Positions 10,863 to 18,310 are shown, counted from the stretch's first letter. The stretch: DNA of 38,500 nt from Deinococcus aquaticus (GCF_028622095.1 NZ_CP115165.1:1504001-1542500), one strand, 5' to 3'. Program-made: numbers and translations. The notes: a model not told the origin generated them from the sequence alone.

Positions 10863-11414
10863 TCATGCCAGCAACTGCTCCAGCTCCAGTCGCCGCGCTT
10901 CCAGCACGTCTTCCGGCACCACCGGGTCCCCAGCCCGCACCGTCACGTTGCCCAGCGGCACCCAGCTCACGCACCCCAGCATGCCCGCCGACTCCGGCAG
11001 GACCAGCGGCCCCAGCAGAGGCCGCACCCGCAACAGCAACGCATGTACCCATGGACGGTTCCGGTACTGAAAGCGCCGCTCGATCGCCGCGCCCGTTAAC
11101 GCCTGCAAAGGCTCCAACTTGAGGGCGCTGTCCAGGAACTCGACCTTATGCACCGCCACCACCTCCGCCAACGCCGGAAACTCAATCACGCCCGGCTGCG
11201 GGTCATCGCGTAGCAGCGATTGATACTGAAGTTGAAGCTCCGCCGGATTCTGGTGCAGAAAGGTCGGATACAACAGGAACGACCGATGCTCTACCTCGAA
11301 ACCGTCATGCGTTTCCATGATCCCACCTTTGCGGATCAGTAGCGAGAGAGTGCCTTGGGTAAGGAGCCGGGATTGGGCGTCCCATTCTTTCAGGGCAGAC
11401 AGAGCAGCAGACAT
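10863..11414 (-). CDS. DUF1802 family protein
   Basis: The 183-residue protein matches DUF1802 from memory: an N-terminal ALKEW, LLIRKGGIMETHDGFEV, then HRSFLLYPTFLHQ. The family is of unknown function. No signal peptide or membrane segment is visible. The start is the ATG at 11414, because a TATGCT hexamer (minus strand, 11422-11427) lies exactly 7 nt upstream; an ATG at 11426 is part of that hexamer and would be untranscribed. It lies between two terminators and so is probably monocistronic. Confidence 0.8.
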   Translation of the reverse strand: MSAALSALKEWDAQSRLLTQGTLSLLIRKGGIMETHDGFEVEHRSFLLYPTFLHQNPAELQLQYQSLLRDDPQPGVIEFPALAEVVAVHKVEFLDSALKLEPLQALTGAAIERRFQYRNRPWVHALLLRVRPLLGPLVLPESAGMLGCVSWVPLGNVTVRAGDPVVPEDVLEARRLELEQLLA

Positions 11415-11425
11415 GGCGGGTAGCA

Positions 11426-11456
11426 TAAAATAAAAAAGCGCCCCGAACGGGACGCA
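11426..11456 (-). terminator. Intrinsic terminator downstream of the minor pilin-like gene
   Basis: On the minus strand GCGTCCC, a GTTC loop and GGGGCGC (7 bp with one G-U) are followed by TTTTTTATTTT. A second small hairpin (GGCC, AGAA loop, GGCC, 11462-11473) lies between it and the stop codon. The T-tract overlaps the promoter of the DUF1802-like gene. Confidence 0.85.
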
Positions 11457-11474
11457 CGAGAGGCCAGAAGGCCG

Positions 11475-11837
11475 TCAATTGCTGAATGTGAACTCATGCC
11501 CGGATAGCGACTTGACCTTCACGGCGTAACCGTCAGCACCGACCTGAAGAACCTCGCAGGTCACCACCGACTGAGGCCACTGGACAGAAGCACCTTCCTG
11601 AACGTACAGAGCGTCGGCGCAATCGGCTGGAAGATCCGCCGTCTTGTTCGACGGGTCGTTCGTCAGCCAGGAAGTGGCGTACCCCAGCATGTGCTTGCCG
11701 TAACTTCCGGCCACACCATCATGCCCCTTGTTCCGCGCGGCCAACGCATTGGGCACAAGCACGGCCGCCAGCACACCGATGATGGCAATGACGATAAGTA
11801 GCTCTATCAGAGTAAAACCCGCTTGTTGATTGGTCAT
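11475..11837 (-). CDS. Type IV pilin-like protein (minor)
   Basis: This 120-residue prepilin-like protein has a short leader ending in QAG, the prepilin peptidase site before Phe, the Glu at mature position 5 (FTLIE), and the long hydrophobic helix LLIVIAIIGVLAAVLVPNALAARNK. It would be cleaved by PilD and assembled into a pilus or pseudopilus, or act in DNA uptake. The globular part has only two Cys (about 72 and 94), which could form a disulfide. The start is the ATG at 11837, since the upstream ATG lies inside a terminator stem. It follows the larger pilin gene, separated by a strong terminator, so it is probably expressed at lower level. Confidence 0.88.
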   Translation of the reverse strand: MTNQQAGFTLIELLIVIAIIGVLAAVLVPNALAARNKGHDGVAGSYGKHMLGYATSWLTNDPSNKTADLPADCADALYVQEGASVQWPQSVVTCEVLQVGADGYAVKVKSLSGHEFTFSN

Positions 11838-11856
11838 GGGTATCAAGTCCTGATTG

Positions 11857-11881
11857 AAAAAGGCCGCCACAGAGGGCGGCC
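11857..11881 (-). terminator. Intrinsic terminator between the two pilin genes
   Basis: A perfect 7-bp GC stem (GGCCGCC/GGCGGCC with a 6-nt loop) is followed on the minus strand by five T. It comes 19 nt after the stop of the first pilin and 19 nt before the ATG of the second, so read-through is needed unless a promoter is hidden in the short gap. Confidence 0.85.
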
Positions 11882-11900
11882 TACAGGAAATTGAGTGAGA

Positions 11901-12359
11901 TCAGGGGGCAGAGACAGCAGCAGTCACTTTCTTGACCGTCGAACCGTCGTAGGCGAACAGGCCACCGTTGTCCATCGCGAGGTTCACAACGTAGTTGTCC
12001 TGACCACCCGTGCTAATGGTGCAAGTTGCGATACCAGCGGGCAGTTCGGTAACGTCCTTGCCTTGCGCGGAGGTGCACGTCTGGACGCTACCGGTGGAGG
12101 GCGCGTATGCAGTGATGACAGCAGGAGTGGCCTTAACCCCGGCAGCGCTATAGCCCCCGTTGGTCAGCTTGCCGCTCACAGTGTCACGGTTCGTTTCGAC
12201 TGCCGTCACAGTGTTGCGAATGAAGCTCTGAGCAGCGCTTTCGTTAGCCTTGCTACGGGCGCTGAGCAGGTTGGGGATCAGGACGGCGGCCAGAATACCG
12301 ATGATGGCGATGACGATGAGCAGCTCGATGAGGGTGAAGCCCTGGGTGTTGTTTTTCAT
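11901..12359 (-). CDS. Type IV pilin-like protein (probably the major pilin)
   Basis: The 152-residue protein has a minimal leader (MKNNTQG), cleavage before FTLIELLIVIAIIGILAAVLIPNLLSARSKA and a Glu at mature position 5, all classic for PilA-type pilins. The globular domain is Thr/Ser/Gly-rich with two Cys (TCTS and ATCTIS) near residues 95 and 112 that could form a disulfide loop. AGGAG stands 7 nt before the ATG (12365-12371). The mRNA would be closed by the terminator at 11857-11881, consistent with high expression of this subunit alone. Roles in adhesion, twitching or DNA uptake are inferred from the family. Confidence 0.92.
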   Translation of the reverse strand: MKNNTQGFTLIELLIVIAIIGILAAVLIPNLLSARSKANESAAQSFIRNTVTAVETNRDTVSGKLTNGGYSAAGVKATPAVITAYAPSTGSVQTCTSAQGKDVTELPAGIATCTISTGGQDNYVVNLAMDNGGLFAYDGSTVKKVTAAVSAP

Positions 12360-12790
12360 GGTGTGCTCCTGGGTGCGGCGGGTCCGGATAAGGTTATGTA
12401 TGGTCCGGGTCTGCCTGCGTATGGCTTTGGCAGGTGCGGGTGTCTCCCGTCCTTGCTGTCATTAGAGTACGGTTGGATTTCTCACAGGAGTCTTACGGAA
12501 TTGCGACTACGGGAATGGTGCTTGCCGGGTGGTCTATTTCGGCATTTTCCCGGTAGACGCGCTGTTTCTGGTTGATTTTGGACTCTATTACTGCTCTGTA
12601 AGAGTTTGTGAGGGCCGGCTGTGGGGGGTGCGGGGTGCTATGCTGCTGGGCAGTTCAGCTGGGGCGGGTTGGTGGCTCCGGCGAATGGGACGCTTGTGTC
12701 CCCACACTTACTTGAATTTGTGGTCGCGTGCGCGGCGCTGGGCTCCCTGGGGGCCGTGGCGCGCGCCGTGTGCCGGAAGAGAGGCTTGTC
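12360..12790. other. 430-bp intergenic region between divergent pilin and dnaB genes
   Basis: No gene is supported here. It holds the 5' regions of both divergent units and is less GC-rich than its surroundings. Possible -10 hexamers are TACTCT on the minus strand near 12465 and TATGCT on the plus strand near 12639, neither with a convincing -35. If the latter is used, dnaB would have a leader of roughly 140 nt. Confidence 0.5.
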
Positions 12791-14137
12791 TTGGAACTCA
12801 CGCCGCGCGTTCCGCCGCACAGTAACGACGCTGAAATCAGCGTGCTGGGCAGCATTCTGCTCGATAACGACACTTTGAATCAGCTGGGGGATTCGGTGGC
12901 TCCGGAGATGTTCTACCGTGAGGGGCACCGCAAGATCTTCACGGCTATGCGGACCCTGCAGGAGCGGGGTGAGCCGGTGGATCTCGTGACGCTCAGCGAG
13001 GACCTGCGTGTAAAGGGGCAGCTGGATGAGGTGGGTGGCCTGACGTACCTGATCGGTCTGTCGGATCAGGTGCCTACCGCCGCGTACGCGGAGCATTACG
13101 CGCGCATCGTGCAGGAGAAACACACGCTGCGCGCGCTGATCAGCGCGTCCGGGAAGGCCATGCAACTGGCCTACGAGGGGCAGTTGCCGCTGGAGGACCT
13201 GCTGGACCGCGCGGAGAAGATGATCTTCGAGGTGGCCGAGCAGAAACAGAAGGGCGAGGCGTACCAGGCGATGAACGAGGTCGTCACGGAGACGTTCGAG
13301 TACATCACGTTGTTGCATCAGAACAAGGGCATTCCGGACGGCGTGAGCAGCGGTTTCCGTGACCTGGACGAGCAGATCAGCGGATTGCAGAAGGGCAGTC
13401 TGAACGTGCTGGCGGCGCGGCCCTCGATGGGGAAGACGGCGTTCGCGCTGTCGATCGCGCAGAACGTGGCGCTGCGGGGTGAGAAGGCGGTCGCGGTGTT
13501 CAGTCTGGAAATGCCGGCAGTGCAGCTGGCGCTGCGCATGCTGTGCAGTGAGGCGCGGGTGGACATGAACCGCATCCGCAGTGGGCAGCTGAACGAGCGG
13601 GATTTCGAGCGGCTGGCGCACGCGGCGGGTCGTCTGGCGGACGCGCCGATGATCATTGACGATGAGGCGGACCTGACGCTGAACGGTCTGCGCAGCAAGC
13701 TCCGGCGGATCGCGGCGCAGCACGGTCAGCTGGGGCTGGTGGTGATCGATTACCTGCAGTTGATGTCGGGCGGCAAGAGCAGCGGCGGCAGTGATAACCG
13801 GCAGCAGGAGATCAGTACCATCTCGCGTGGTCTGAAGAGTCTGGCGCGTGAGATGGAAGTGCCGATCATCGTGCTGTCGCAGCTGTCGCGCGCGGTCGAG
13901 CAGCGTCCGAATCACCGGCCCATGCTGTCGGACCTGCGTGAGTCGGGTGCGATCGAGCAGGACGCGGATATCGTGATGTTCATCTACCGCGACGAGTACT
14001 ACAACAAGGAAACGGATCAGCAGGGCATCGCGGAAATCATTATCGGGAAGCAGCGCAACGGGCCGGTCGGCACGGTGAAGTTGCAGTTTCACAGTTCGCA
14101 CGTACGGTTCAATGATCTTGCGCCGGAGGGAGTGTAA
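12791..14137 (+). CDS. dnaB: Replicative DNA helicase
   Basis: DnaB is the hexameric 5'-3' helicase that unwinds DNA at the replication fork. The N-terminal domain begins LTPRVPPHSNDAEISVLGSILLD. The RecA-like domain has Walker A ARPSMGKTAFAL (about 209-220), SLEM, VVIDYLQLM (Walker B), and the C-terminal LSQLSRAVEQRPNHRPMLSDLRESGAIEQDAD, all diagnostic. The start is a TTG at 12791 preceded by the purine run GGAAGAGAGG (12775-12784), giving 448 residues, the usual length. No intein is present. Its stop overlaps the start of the Nudix gene by one base (TAATG, 14135-14139), so the two are probably one operon. Confidence 0.96.
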   Translation: MELTPRVPPHSNDAEISVLGSILLDNDTLNQLGDSVAPEMFYREGHRKIFTAMRTLQERGEPVDLVTLSEDLRVKGQLDEVGGLTYLIGLSDQVPTAAYAEHYARIVQEKHTLRALISASGKAMQLAYEGQLPLEDLLDRAEKMIFEVAEQKQKGEAYQAMNEVVTETFEYITLLHQNKGIPDGVSSGFRDLDEQISGLQKGSLNVLAARPSMGKTAFALSIAQNVALRGEKAVAVFSLEMPAVQLALRMLCSEARVDMNRIRSGQLNERDFERLAHAAGRLADAPMIIDDEADLTLNGLRSKLRRIAAQHGQLGLVVIDYLQLMSGGKSSGGSDNRQQEISTISRGLKSLAREMEVPIIVLSQLSRAVEQRPNHRPMLSDLRESGAIEQDADIVMFIYRDEYYNKETDQQGIAEIIIGKQRNGPVGTVKLQFHSSHVRFNDLAPEGV

Positions 14138-14817
14138 TGGCGGAGGATCAGGCGAAAGCGGCAGGTCAGGCGGGCGGGCAGCGCAGACGCAGGCGGCGGC
14201 GGGGTGGCAGTGCGCCCGCGCAGCCCCGGCCGGGTCAGGTGACGAACACCACCGCCGTGCCCACGCCGGCCGCGCCGAGCAAGCGCGGGCAGAAGCGGCC
14301 GCTGGCGGACCCGCGCATCGGGGTGGGCTGCATCGTGCTGCGCGGCGACGAGATTCTGCTGGTGCGAGAGCGGGGCCGCTGGTCGCTGCCCAAGGGCGGC
14401 CTGGAGTCCGGTGAGCTGGTGCAGGACGGTGCGCGCCGCGAGACGTTCGAGGAGACAGGACTGGTCGTGGAGTTGCGGGATCTGGCGTTCATCGTGGAGT
14501 TTCAGGCGGTGACGTGGGGGCATCACCTGCAGTTCTTCTACACGGGGCGCGAGGTGGGCGGGAAGCTGGAGCCGCGCGACCCGGACCGGGACGTGCAGGA
14601 GGCGCGCTTCGTGCCGATCCGGCAGTTGCGGGAGTTCATCCGGTTCCGGCCGCGTCTGGTGGCGCTGGAGACGTGGTTGCGTGAGCGCCGGCCCCGGCAT
14701 TTCGTGTTCAACTTGGATAAGGAACCGGCGATGCTGCGTAAGAGGCGCCGGGTGGGCGATCCGCTGCCGGGCGCGCGTGGTCAGGAACCTGAGTTCAGTG
14801 ACGAGCCTGACCTGTAG
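14137..14817 (+). CDS. Nudix hydrolase with a basic N-terminal tail
   Basis: The 226-residue protein contains a perfect Nudix box at about residues 87-109 (G, five residues, E, seven residues, RETFEETGL), so it should hydrolyse a nucleoside diphosphate linked to another group with Mg2+. The substrate cannot be told; candidates are damaged dNTPs, ADP-ribose and diadenosine polyphosphates. The first 50 residues are low-complexity with a run of seven Arg and many Ala, Gln and Pro, which could bind nucleic acid or be disordered. Its ATG overlaps the dnaB stop and it uses the GGAGGGAG ribosome site inside the dnaB end. Coupling to dnaB suggests, but does not prove, a nucleotide-pool role. Confidence 0.9.
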   Translation: MAEDQAKAAGQAGGQRRRRRRRGGSAPAQPRPGQVTNTTAVPTPAAPSKRGQKRPLADPRIGVGCIVLRGDEILLVRERGRWSLPKGGLESGELVQDGARRETFEETGLVVELRDLAFIVEFQAVTWGHHLQFFYTGREVGGKLEPRDPDRDVQEARFVPIRQLREFIRFRPRLVALETWLRERRPRHFVFNLDKEPAMLRKRRRVGDPLPGARGQEPEFSDEPDL

Positions 14818-14925
14818 AGGGCGGCGTTTGAGGCAGGTGAACATGGGCGGCGCGCTTCTGTGGAAGTGAGCCGCCCGCTGCTGTGGGGCGCCGCCGTGGG
14901 CGGAGCGGGTGCTTCCGGGGCGCGT
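14818..14925 (+). other. Intergenic region after the Nudix gene with a weak stem-loop
   Basis: A GGGCGGC/GCCGCCC inverted repeat with an 18-nt loop (about 14846-14878) follows the stop codon but has no T-tract. It may aid termination. Nothing else is seen. Confidence 0.3.
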
Positions 14926-14959
14926 TTGACACCTACATATACTCTGTTAATATCAGAAT
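14926..14959 (+). promoter_or_regulatory. Consensus promoter for the zinc-ribbon gene
   Basis: A perfect TTGACA (14926-14931), 16-bp spacer and TAATAT (14948-14953) end 6 nt before the ATG at 14960, giving a leaderless mRNA. A TATACT inside the spacer could be a second start. The segment is much more A+T-rich than its surroundings. Confidence 0.8.
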
Positions 14960-15166
14960 ATGAAGCGTCTATTACGTAAGGAGGCCGATCCGTTGCCATC
15001 CAGCGGACGCGGGTACGTGCACGTCTGCCCCCACTGCGCCCAGCCCCTGACCCTGCACGACCTGCGCGACGGCGATCAGGCCTACTGGTGCCACCCCTGC
15101 AACCTGGGCCACCGCGCCAGCGACCCACCCCTGAGCGCCCTGAAACGCCTGCCGCAGACCGGCTGA
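14960..15166 (+). CDS. Small zinc-ribbon protein
   Basis: The 68-residue protein has two CxxC knuckles, CPHC (about 23-26) and CHPC (about 44-47), spaced as in zinc ribbons, on a short basic protein (MKRLLRKEADP at the N-terminus). It may bind nucleic acid or a protein partner; no family was recognised. A consensus -35/-10 promoter sits just upstream, so it is transcribed independently of the Nudix gene. The length and the strong promoter argue that this is a genuine small gene. Confidence 0.75.
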   Translation: MKRLLRKEADPLPSSGRGYVHVCPHCAQPLTLHDLRDGDQAYWCHPCNLGHRASDPPLSALKRLPQTG

Positions 15167-15205
15167 GGCCCGTTCACCCGGCCTTCACTCCGCTATGCTG
15201 GGCGC

Positions 15206-15928
15206 ATGACGCAGCCGTTCAACCCGACCCCCCGCCCGGGCCACCTGAGCGAAGTCCTGGCCGGTCAGGTGATCGCCGTGACCGGCGCCGACCAGGGGTA
15301 CGGCCGCACCATCAGCGCCGCCCTGGCCAGCGCCGGAGCCAGTGTCGTCCTGATCGGAGCGAACAGCGAGACCCTCGCCACCGCCGCCAGTCACCTCGAG
15401 CACACGGGCGGGCACGCCATTCCCATCAAGGCCGACGTGGGCGTTCCCCTCGACTGGCTCAGCGCGCAGAACCGCATCCTGGAAATCTTCGGCGCGCTGC
15501 ACGGCATCGTGCACCTGGCCGACAAACGCTCGCACAGCGAATTCACGTCGCTCAGCGAGAACGAATGGATGGACCTGTTCAACTGCAACCTCAAAAGCAC
15601 CGTGGGCATCGCGCAGATCGTGCGCCGCCGCCTGCCCGGCACGTGGCTGACCATCATCGGCCCGCACCTCGACGAGCGCGGCCTGCAGGCCCACCCGCAA
15701 CGCGGCGCGCTGCGCGGACTGGTCGAACAGGCCCACACCGAGGATCTGCGCCTGAACCTGCTGCTGCCCAGCCGCGCCAGCAGCAGCGACGACACCCTGG
15801 ACGCCCCACTCTCGAACGCCGTGCTGGCCCTGGCCGCGCCCGGCATGAAACACCTGCGCGGCAACGTCATGGACGTGCCCATGCCGCCCATTCCGAAAAT
15901 CCGCGCGCTGGACGCCTACCCGCTGTGA
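15206..15928 (+). CDS. SDR-family protein lacking the catalytic Tyr-Lys pair
   Basis: The 240-residue protein has the short-chain dehydrogenase/reductase fold: a nucleotide-binding TGADQGYGRTIS (about 26-37), an acidic loop (KADVG), and a CNLKSTVGIAQ helix. However, the region that should hold YxxxK reads HPQRGALRGL, with neither the catalytic Tyr nor the Lys. It is therefore probably not an active oxidoreductase, and may be a cofactor sensor, a scaffold or an isomerase-like enzyme. A TATGCT hexamer (15194-15199) ends 6 nt before the ATG, giving a leaderless start. The stop codon abuts a hairpin repeat that fills the gap to nrdR. Confidence 0.8.
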   Translation: MTQPFNPTPRPGHLSEVLAGQVIAVTGADQGYGRTISAALASAGASVVLIGANSETLATAASHLEHTGGHAIPIKADVGVPLDWLSAQNRILEIFGALHGIVHLADKRSHSEFTSLSENEWMDLFNCNLKSTVGIAQIVRRRLPGTWLTIIGPHLDERGLQAHPQRGALRGLVEQAHTEDLRLNLLLPSRASSSDDTLDAPLSNAVLALAAPGMKHLRGNVMDVPMPPIPKIRALDAYPL

Positions 15929-15998
15929 CCCGTTTCTCTTCTTCTCGCTTCGCTCAGGTTGCAACGGTTTTGCGAACCATGTACCCGGAGTCCGTGTG
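15929..15998 (-). repeat. Intergenic hairpin repeat, copy 1
   Basis: Read on the minus strand this copy starts ACACGGACTCC, has a degenerate hairpin around GGTTCGCAAAACC, then TGAGCGAAGCGAGAAGAAG and GAAACGGGT, matching the family at 35691-35902. It fills the 67 bp between the SDR stop codon and the nrdR GTG; the GGAG used as nrdR ribosome site and the start codon lie inside its end. Confidence 0.75.
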
Positions 15999-16418
15999 AG
16001 GTGCCCGTACTGCTCCGCTCCGGACAGCAAGGTCGTGAACTCCCGGCCCAGTGACGACGGGGCCAGCATCCGCCGCCGCCGCGAGTGCCTGAACTGCGCG
16101 CGGCGCTTCACGACCTACGAACGCGCGCAACTCGAACCGCTGATGGTCGCCAAACGCAGCGGCCCCCGCGAGGCGTTCAACCCCGACAAGCTCCTGCGCG
16201 GCCTGACCCTCGCCAGCGAGAAACGCCCGGTCGATCCGGCCGCGCTGCGCGCCTTCGCGTACTCCTTCGAGGACGAGGTGCAGACCGCCGAGATTCCCGC
16301 CACCGAGATCGGCCGCCGCGCCATGACCTTCCTGCGCCCCCTGGACGACGTGGCGTACATTCGCTTCGCGAGCGTGTACCGCGACTTCGACCAAGAGTTT
16401 CCACAGGCGAGGGAATAG
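15996..16418 (+). pseudogene. nrdR: NrdR repressor, 5' part of a gene split by an insertion sequence
   Basis: NrdR is the ATP/dATP-sensing repressor of ribonucleotide reductase genes. The start RCPYCSAPDSKVVNSRPS with a second CLNC pair forms the N-terminal zinc ribbon (about 3-37), and the rest is the ATP-cone domain. Native sequence ends after FD (residues 131-132, the TTCGAC at 16386-16391), where an insertion sequence begins; the frame then runs into the element for eight foreign residues (QEFPQARE). The missing end, SLERFIEEIRGLKDRDD, lies after the element at 17575-17658. Joining the two at the duplicated TTCGAC restores a 159-residue protein of normal length. The truncated form keeps the zinc ribbon and most of the ATP-cone but loses the C-terminal helix, so repression may be impaired. 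Confidence 0.92.
16386..16391. repeat. Target-site duplication, left copy
   Basis: TTCGAC here recurs exactly at 17569-17574 on the other side of the insertion sequence. In nrdR both copies encode Phe-Asp. Confidence 0.92.
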
Positions 16419-16429
16419 CGACCAGCACG

Positions 16430-16476
16430 AAGGCCCAGGAGGCAGGGGCTTGAAATTCCCCGGTCTCATGGGCCTT
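16430..16476 (+). promoter_or_regulatory. Nested hairpin in the insertion-sequence leader
   Basis: AAGGCCCA (16430-16437) pairs with TGGGCCTT (16469-16476) and an inner GGGG/CCCC pair (16445-16448 with 16458-16461) extends the structure. It ends 14 nt before the transposase ATG. It could block translation or transcription entering from nrdR, as some elements do, or act as a terminator; both are inference. Confidence 0.45.
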
Positions 16477-16484
16477 TATGCGAA

Positions 16485-17537
16485 GTGACTATGCCTCGCA
16501 TCCCCAGCCTACCGCACAGCATCATCACCGCTCAGCTGAACCGGGTCACCAGCCTCAGTGGCCTCATCCCCTACAGCACCCTGTGTAAAAGTGCCATCTC
16601 CAAAGAGATGGCGCGGGACTCCTTCGCCTCCACGGAGGACTTCAAGCGTCGAGCCAGGAACGCGCCGGAGGGCGCGTTCCTGGCCATTGATTTCGTCATG
16701 GTGCCCCACGCCGGACGGACGATGGAAGGCGTGAACTACCACTACAGCGGTCAGGCCCAGACCCGTCTGGGCCATCAGTTCACCTCCGCGGCCCTGGTCA
16801 GGTTCGGTGAAGATCCAGTTCCGTTGCTGGAGCGCTTCAAGGTTTCCCAGGCCCTGCATACAGAGCGCTATCCTTACCGTACAGCGACTCAGGAAATGAT
16901 CCACGTCGTCCAGGATTGCCTCGCGGCGGGCGTCCCCATGGCGGGTCTCCTCCTGGATGGGGAGTTCGGGCGGGACGCGGCTGTGACCTTCAGTCGCGAG
17001 CATCAGATTCCGGTATTGATCCGTGCCAAAGCCAATATGACCGTGCAGTTCGAGGGTGAGGGACTCACCCTCGGTGCGCTGAGTCGGCAGTTCCCTCCAG
17101 AACGCTGCCACCTGTACGCGGAGTTCGGGTGGCGTGTCCGTCGATTGTCGGTCACCCGTGAGGTCGGTGGGTTCGATGTCCTGATCGTGTGGCGCAAGGT
17201 GCACGGGGAGTGGACACGGTTTTTCCTGTTCAGCACGTTTGGTGGTGACGTCACGGTTCGCTCACTGCTGCGGGCCTGGAAGGCCCGCTGGGGAATTGAG
17301 GTGATTCACCGGTTCTTCAAGCAGAACCTGGGACTGGGACGCTGTCATTGCCGGACGATCCAGGCGCAGGAGAACTGGGTGTGGTGCGTGGTGGAGGCCT
17401 TTCACGCGGTGTTACGGGTGCGTAGGGAAGTACCGGGAATGACGTGGCGGGCCGCACAACGGCAGGCAGCTCAGAATGCCGAAAAGTACGTCCTGACCGG
17501 GATGGAGCAGGACGGCCCCCTGCTTGACGCCGCGTGA
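16485..17537 (+). CDS. IS4-superfamily DDE transposase
   Basis: The 350-residue enzyme has the DDE triad in order: Asp 69 in FLAIDFVMV, Asp 158 in LLLDGEFG, and Glu 272 in WKARWGIEVIHRFFKQ, where the R..E......K spacing resembles the YREK signature of IS4-type transposases. It would cut at the element's 13-bp ends and insert it, making a 6-bp duplication. The coordinates use a GTG start; an ATG at 16491 is equally possible and would give 348 residues. The stop lies 31 bp before the right end of the element. I see no frameshift or internal stop, so the copy may still be active. Confidence 0.92.
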   Translation: MTMPRIPSLPHSIITAQLNRVTSLSGLIPYSTLCKSAISKEMARDSFASTEDFKRRARNAPEGAFLAIDFVMVPHAGRTMEGVNYHYSGQAQTRLGHQFTSAALVRFGEDPVPLLERFKVSQALHTERYPYRTATQEMIHVVQDCLAAGVPMAGLLLDGEFGRDAAVTFSREHQIPVLIRAKANMTVQFEGEGLTLGALSRQFPPERCHLYAEFGWRVRRLSVTREVGGFDVLIVWRKVHGEWTRFFLFSTFGGDVTVRSLLRAWKARWGIEVIHRFFKQNLGLGRCHCRTIQAQENWVWCVVEAFHAVLRVRREVPGMTWRAAQRQAAQNAEKYVLTGMEQDGPLLDAA

Positions 17538-17568
17538 CACGACATCAGCAGGGAAGTGGAAACTCTTG

Positions 17569-17658
17569 TTCGACAGTCTGGAACGCTTCATTGAGGAAAT
17601 CCGGGGCCTGAAAGACCGCGACGACGCTGGCCCCACCGACCCCACCCACGAACCCTGA
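17569..17658 (+). pseudogene. nrdR: 3' remnant of nrdR beyond the insertion sequence
   Basis: After the second TTCGAC (17569-17574) the sequence reads SLERFIEEIRGLKDRDDAGPTDPTHEP then TGA at 17656-17658. SLERFIEEIRGLK is the normal C-terminal helix of NrdR. It has no start codon of its own and is separated from the 5' part by the whole element. Confidence 0.9.
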
Positions 17659-17671
17659 ACGTCACCCCAGA

Positions 17672-18310
17672 TCAGAGGGGAGCGCGGCCCGGCCGTTCGC
17701 TGCCGCTCAGGTCGGCGGGACGCGGGTAGGCCTCGATCTCATTCTCGGGTCTGCGGCCGCGCACGCCGCTGAGTAACGCGCGGATCTCCGCGAAATCCGC
17801 CTCGATATCCCCGGTGGGCGTCACGTACCCGATCACGCCCACCCGCCGGTGCTGCCAGTCCAGAATAGTCACGCCGATGGGAATGCCCGCCTTGAGGGCC
17901 ATGAAGTAAAAGCCGGTCTTCCAGTACTGCCCGCCGCTGCGGGTACCTTCCGGCGCGACCAGCATGATGATCTCGCGTTCACGGTCGATCACGCTGACCA
18001 CCGCATCCACGAAGTTCCCGCCGGCGCGGCGGCGATCCAGGGGCATGCCGCCCACGGCCCGCATGAACACGCCTATGGGAAAGCGGAACAGCTCGCGCTT
18101 CGCCACGAAATGCAGCGGAATGCGGGTCGACCACTTCCAGAACAGACCTGGCCAGAAGTCGGCGTTACTGGTGTGCGGCGCGGCCGCCGCTATGAACTTT
18201 GGTCCGGGCGGCGTGGCCAGCAGCGCCGTCCAGCCTGCTGCGCGCAGCAGCCGGGCGGCCAGACGGGAACCGAGAGAATGCTGCTGACCGGGCCACAGGG
18301 GAGAAGACAT
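17672..18310 (-). CDS. PlsC-like 1-acylglycerol-3-phosphate acyltransferase
   Basis: The 212-residue protein has the acyltransferase motifs: HTSNAD (HX4D, about 46-51) as the catalytic site, then FVAKRELFRFPIG, and PEGTRS as motif III. It likely transfers an acyl chain to lysophosphatidic acid or a related lipid in membrane phospholipid synthesis. It is a short family member. A TATAGT hexamer (minus strand, 18319-18324) lies 8 nt before the ATG, giving a very short leader. It is convergent with the nrdR remnant. The exact acceptor cannot be told, so no gene symbol is given. Confidence 0.85.
   Translation of the reverse strand: MSSPLWPGQQHSLGSRLAARLLRAAGWTALLATPPGPKFIAAAAPHTSNADFWPGLFWKWSTRIPLHFVAKRELFRFPIGVFMRAVGGMPLDRRRAGGNFVDAVVSVIDREREIIMLVAPEGTRSGGQYWKTGFYFMALKAGIPIGVTILDWQHRRVGVIGYVTPTGDIEADFAEIRALLSGVRGRRPENEIEAYPRPADLSGSERPGRAPL

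Larger units (their letters stand above)
16392..17568 (+). mobile_element. Insertion sequence inserted in nrdR (IS4-like DDE type)
   Basis: The element is 1177 bp with perfect 13-bp terminal inverted repeats (CAAGAGTTTCCAC at 16392-16404 and its complement at 17556-17568) and a perfect 6-bp direct duplication TTCGAC on both sides. It carries one transposase gene that appears intact. Perfect ends and duplication mean the insertion is recent. I could not name the exact IS group; the transposase motifs point to the IS4 superfamily. Confidence 0.95.

Noticed and set aside
12638..14101. 487-residue minus-strand frame opposite dnaB
   Set aside because: Arg/Gln/His/Leu-rich antisense shadow of dnaB with no recognisable domain.
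15185..16111. 308-residue minus-strand frame over the SDR-like and nrdR genes
   Set aside because: Antisense to two genes with clear motifs.
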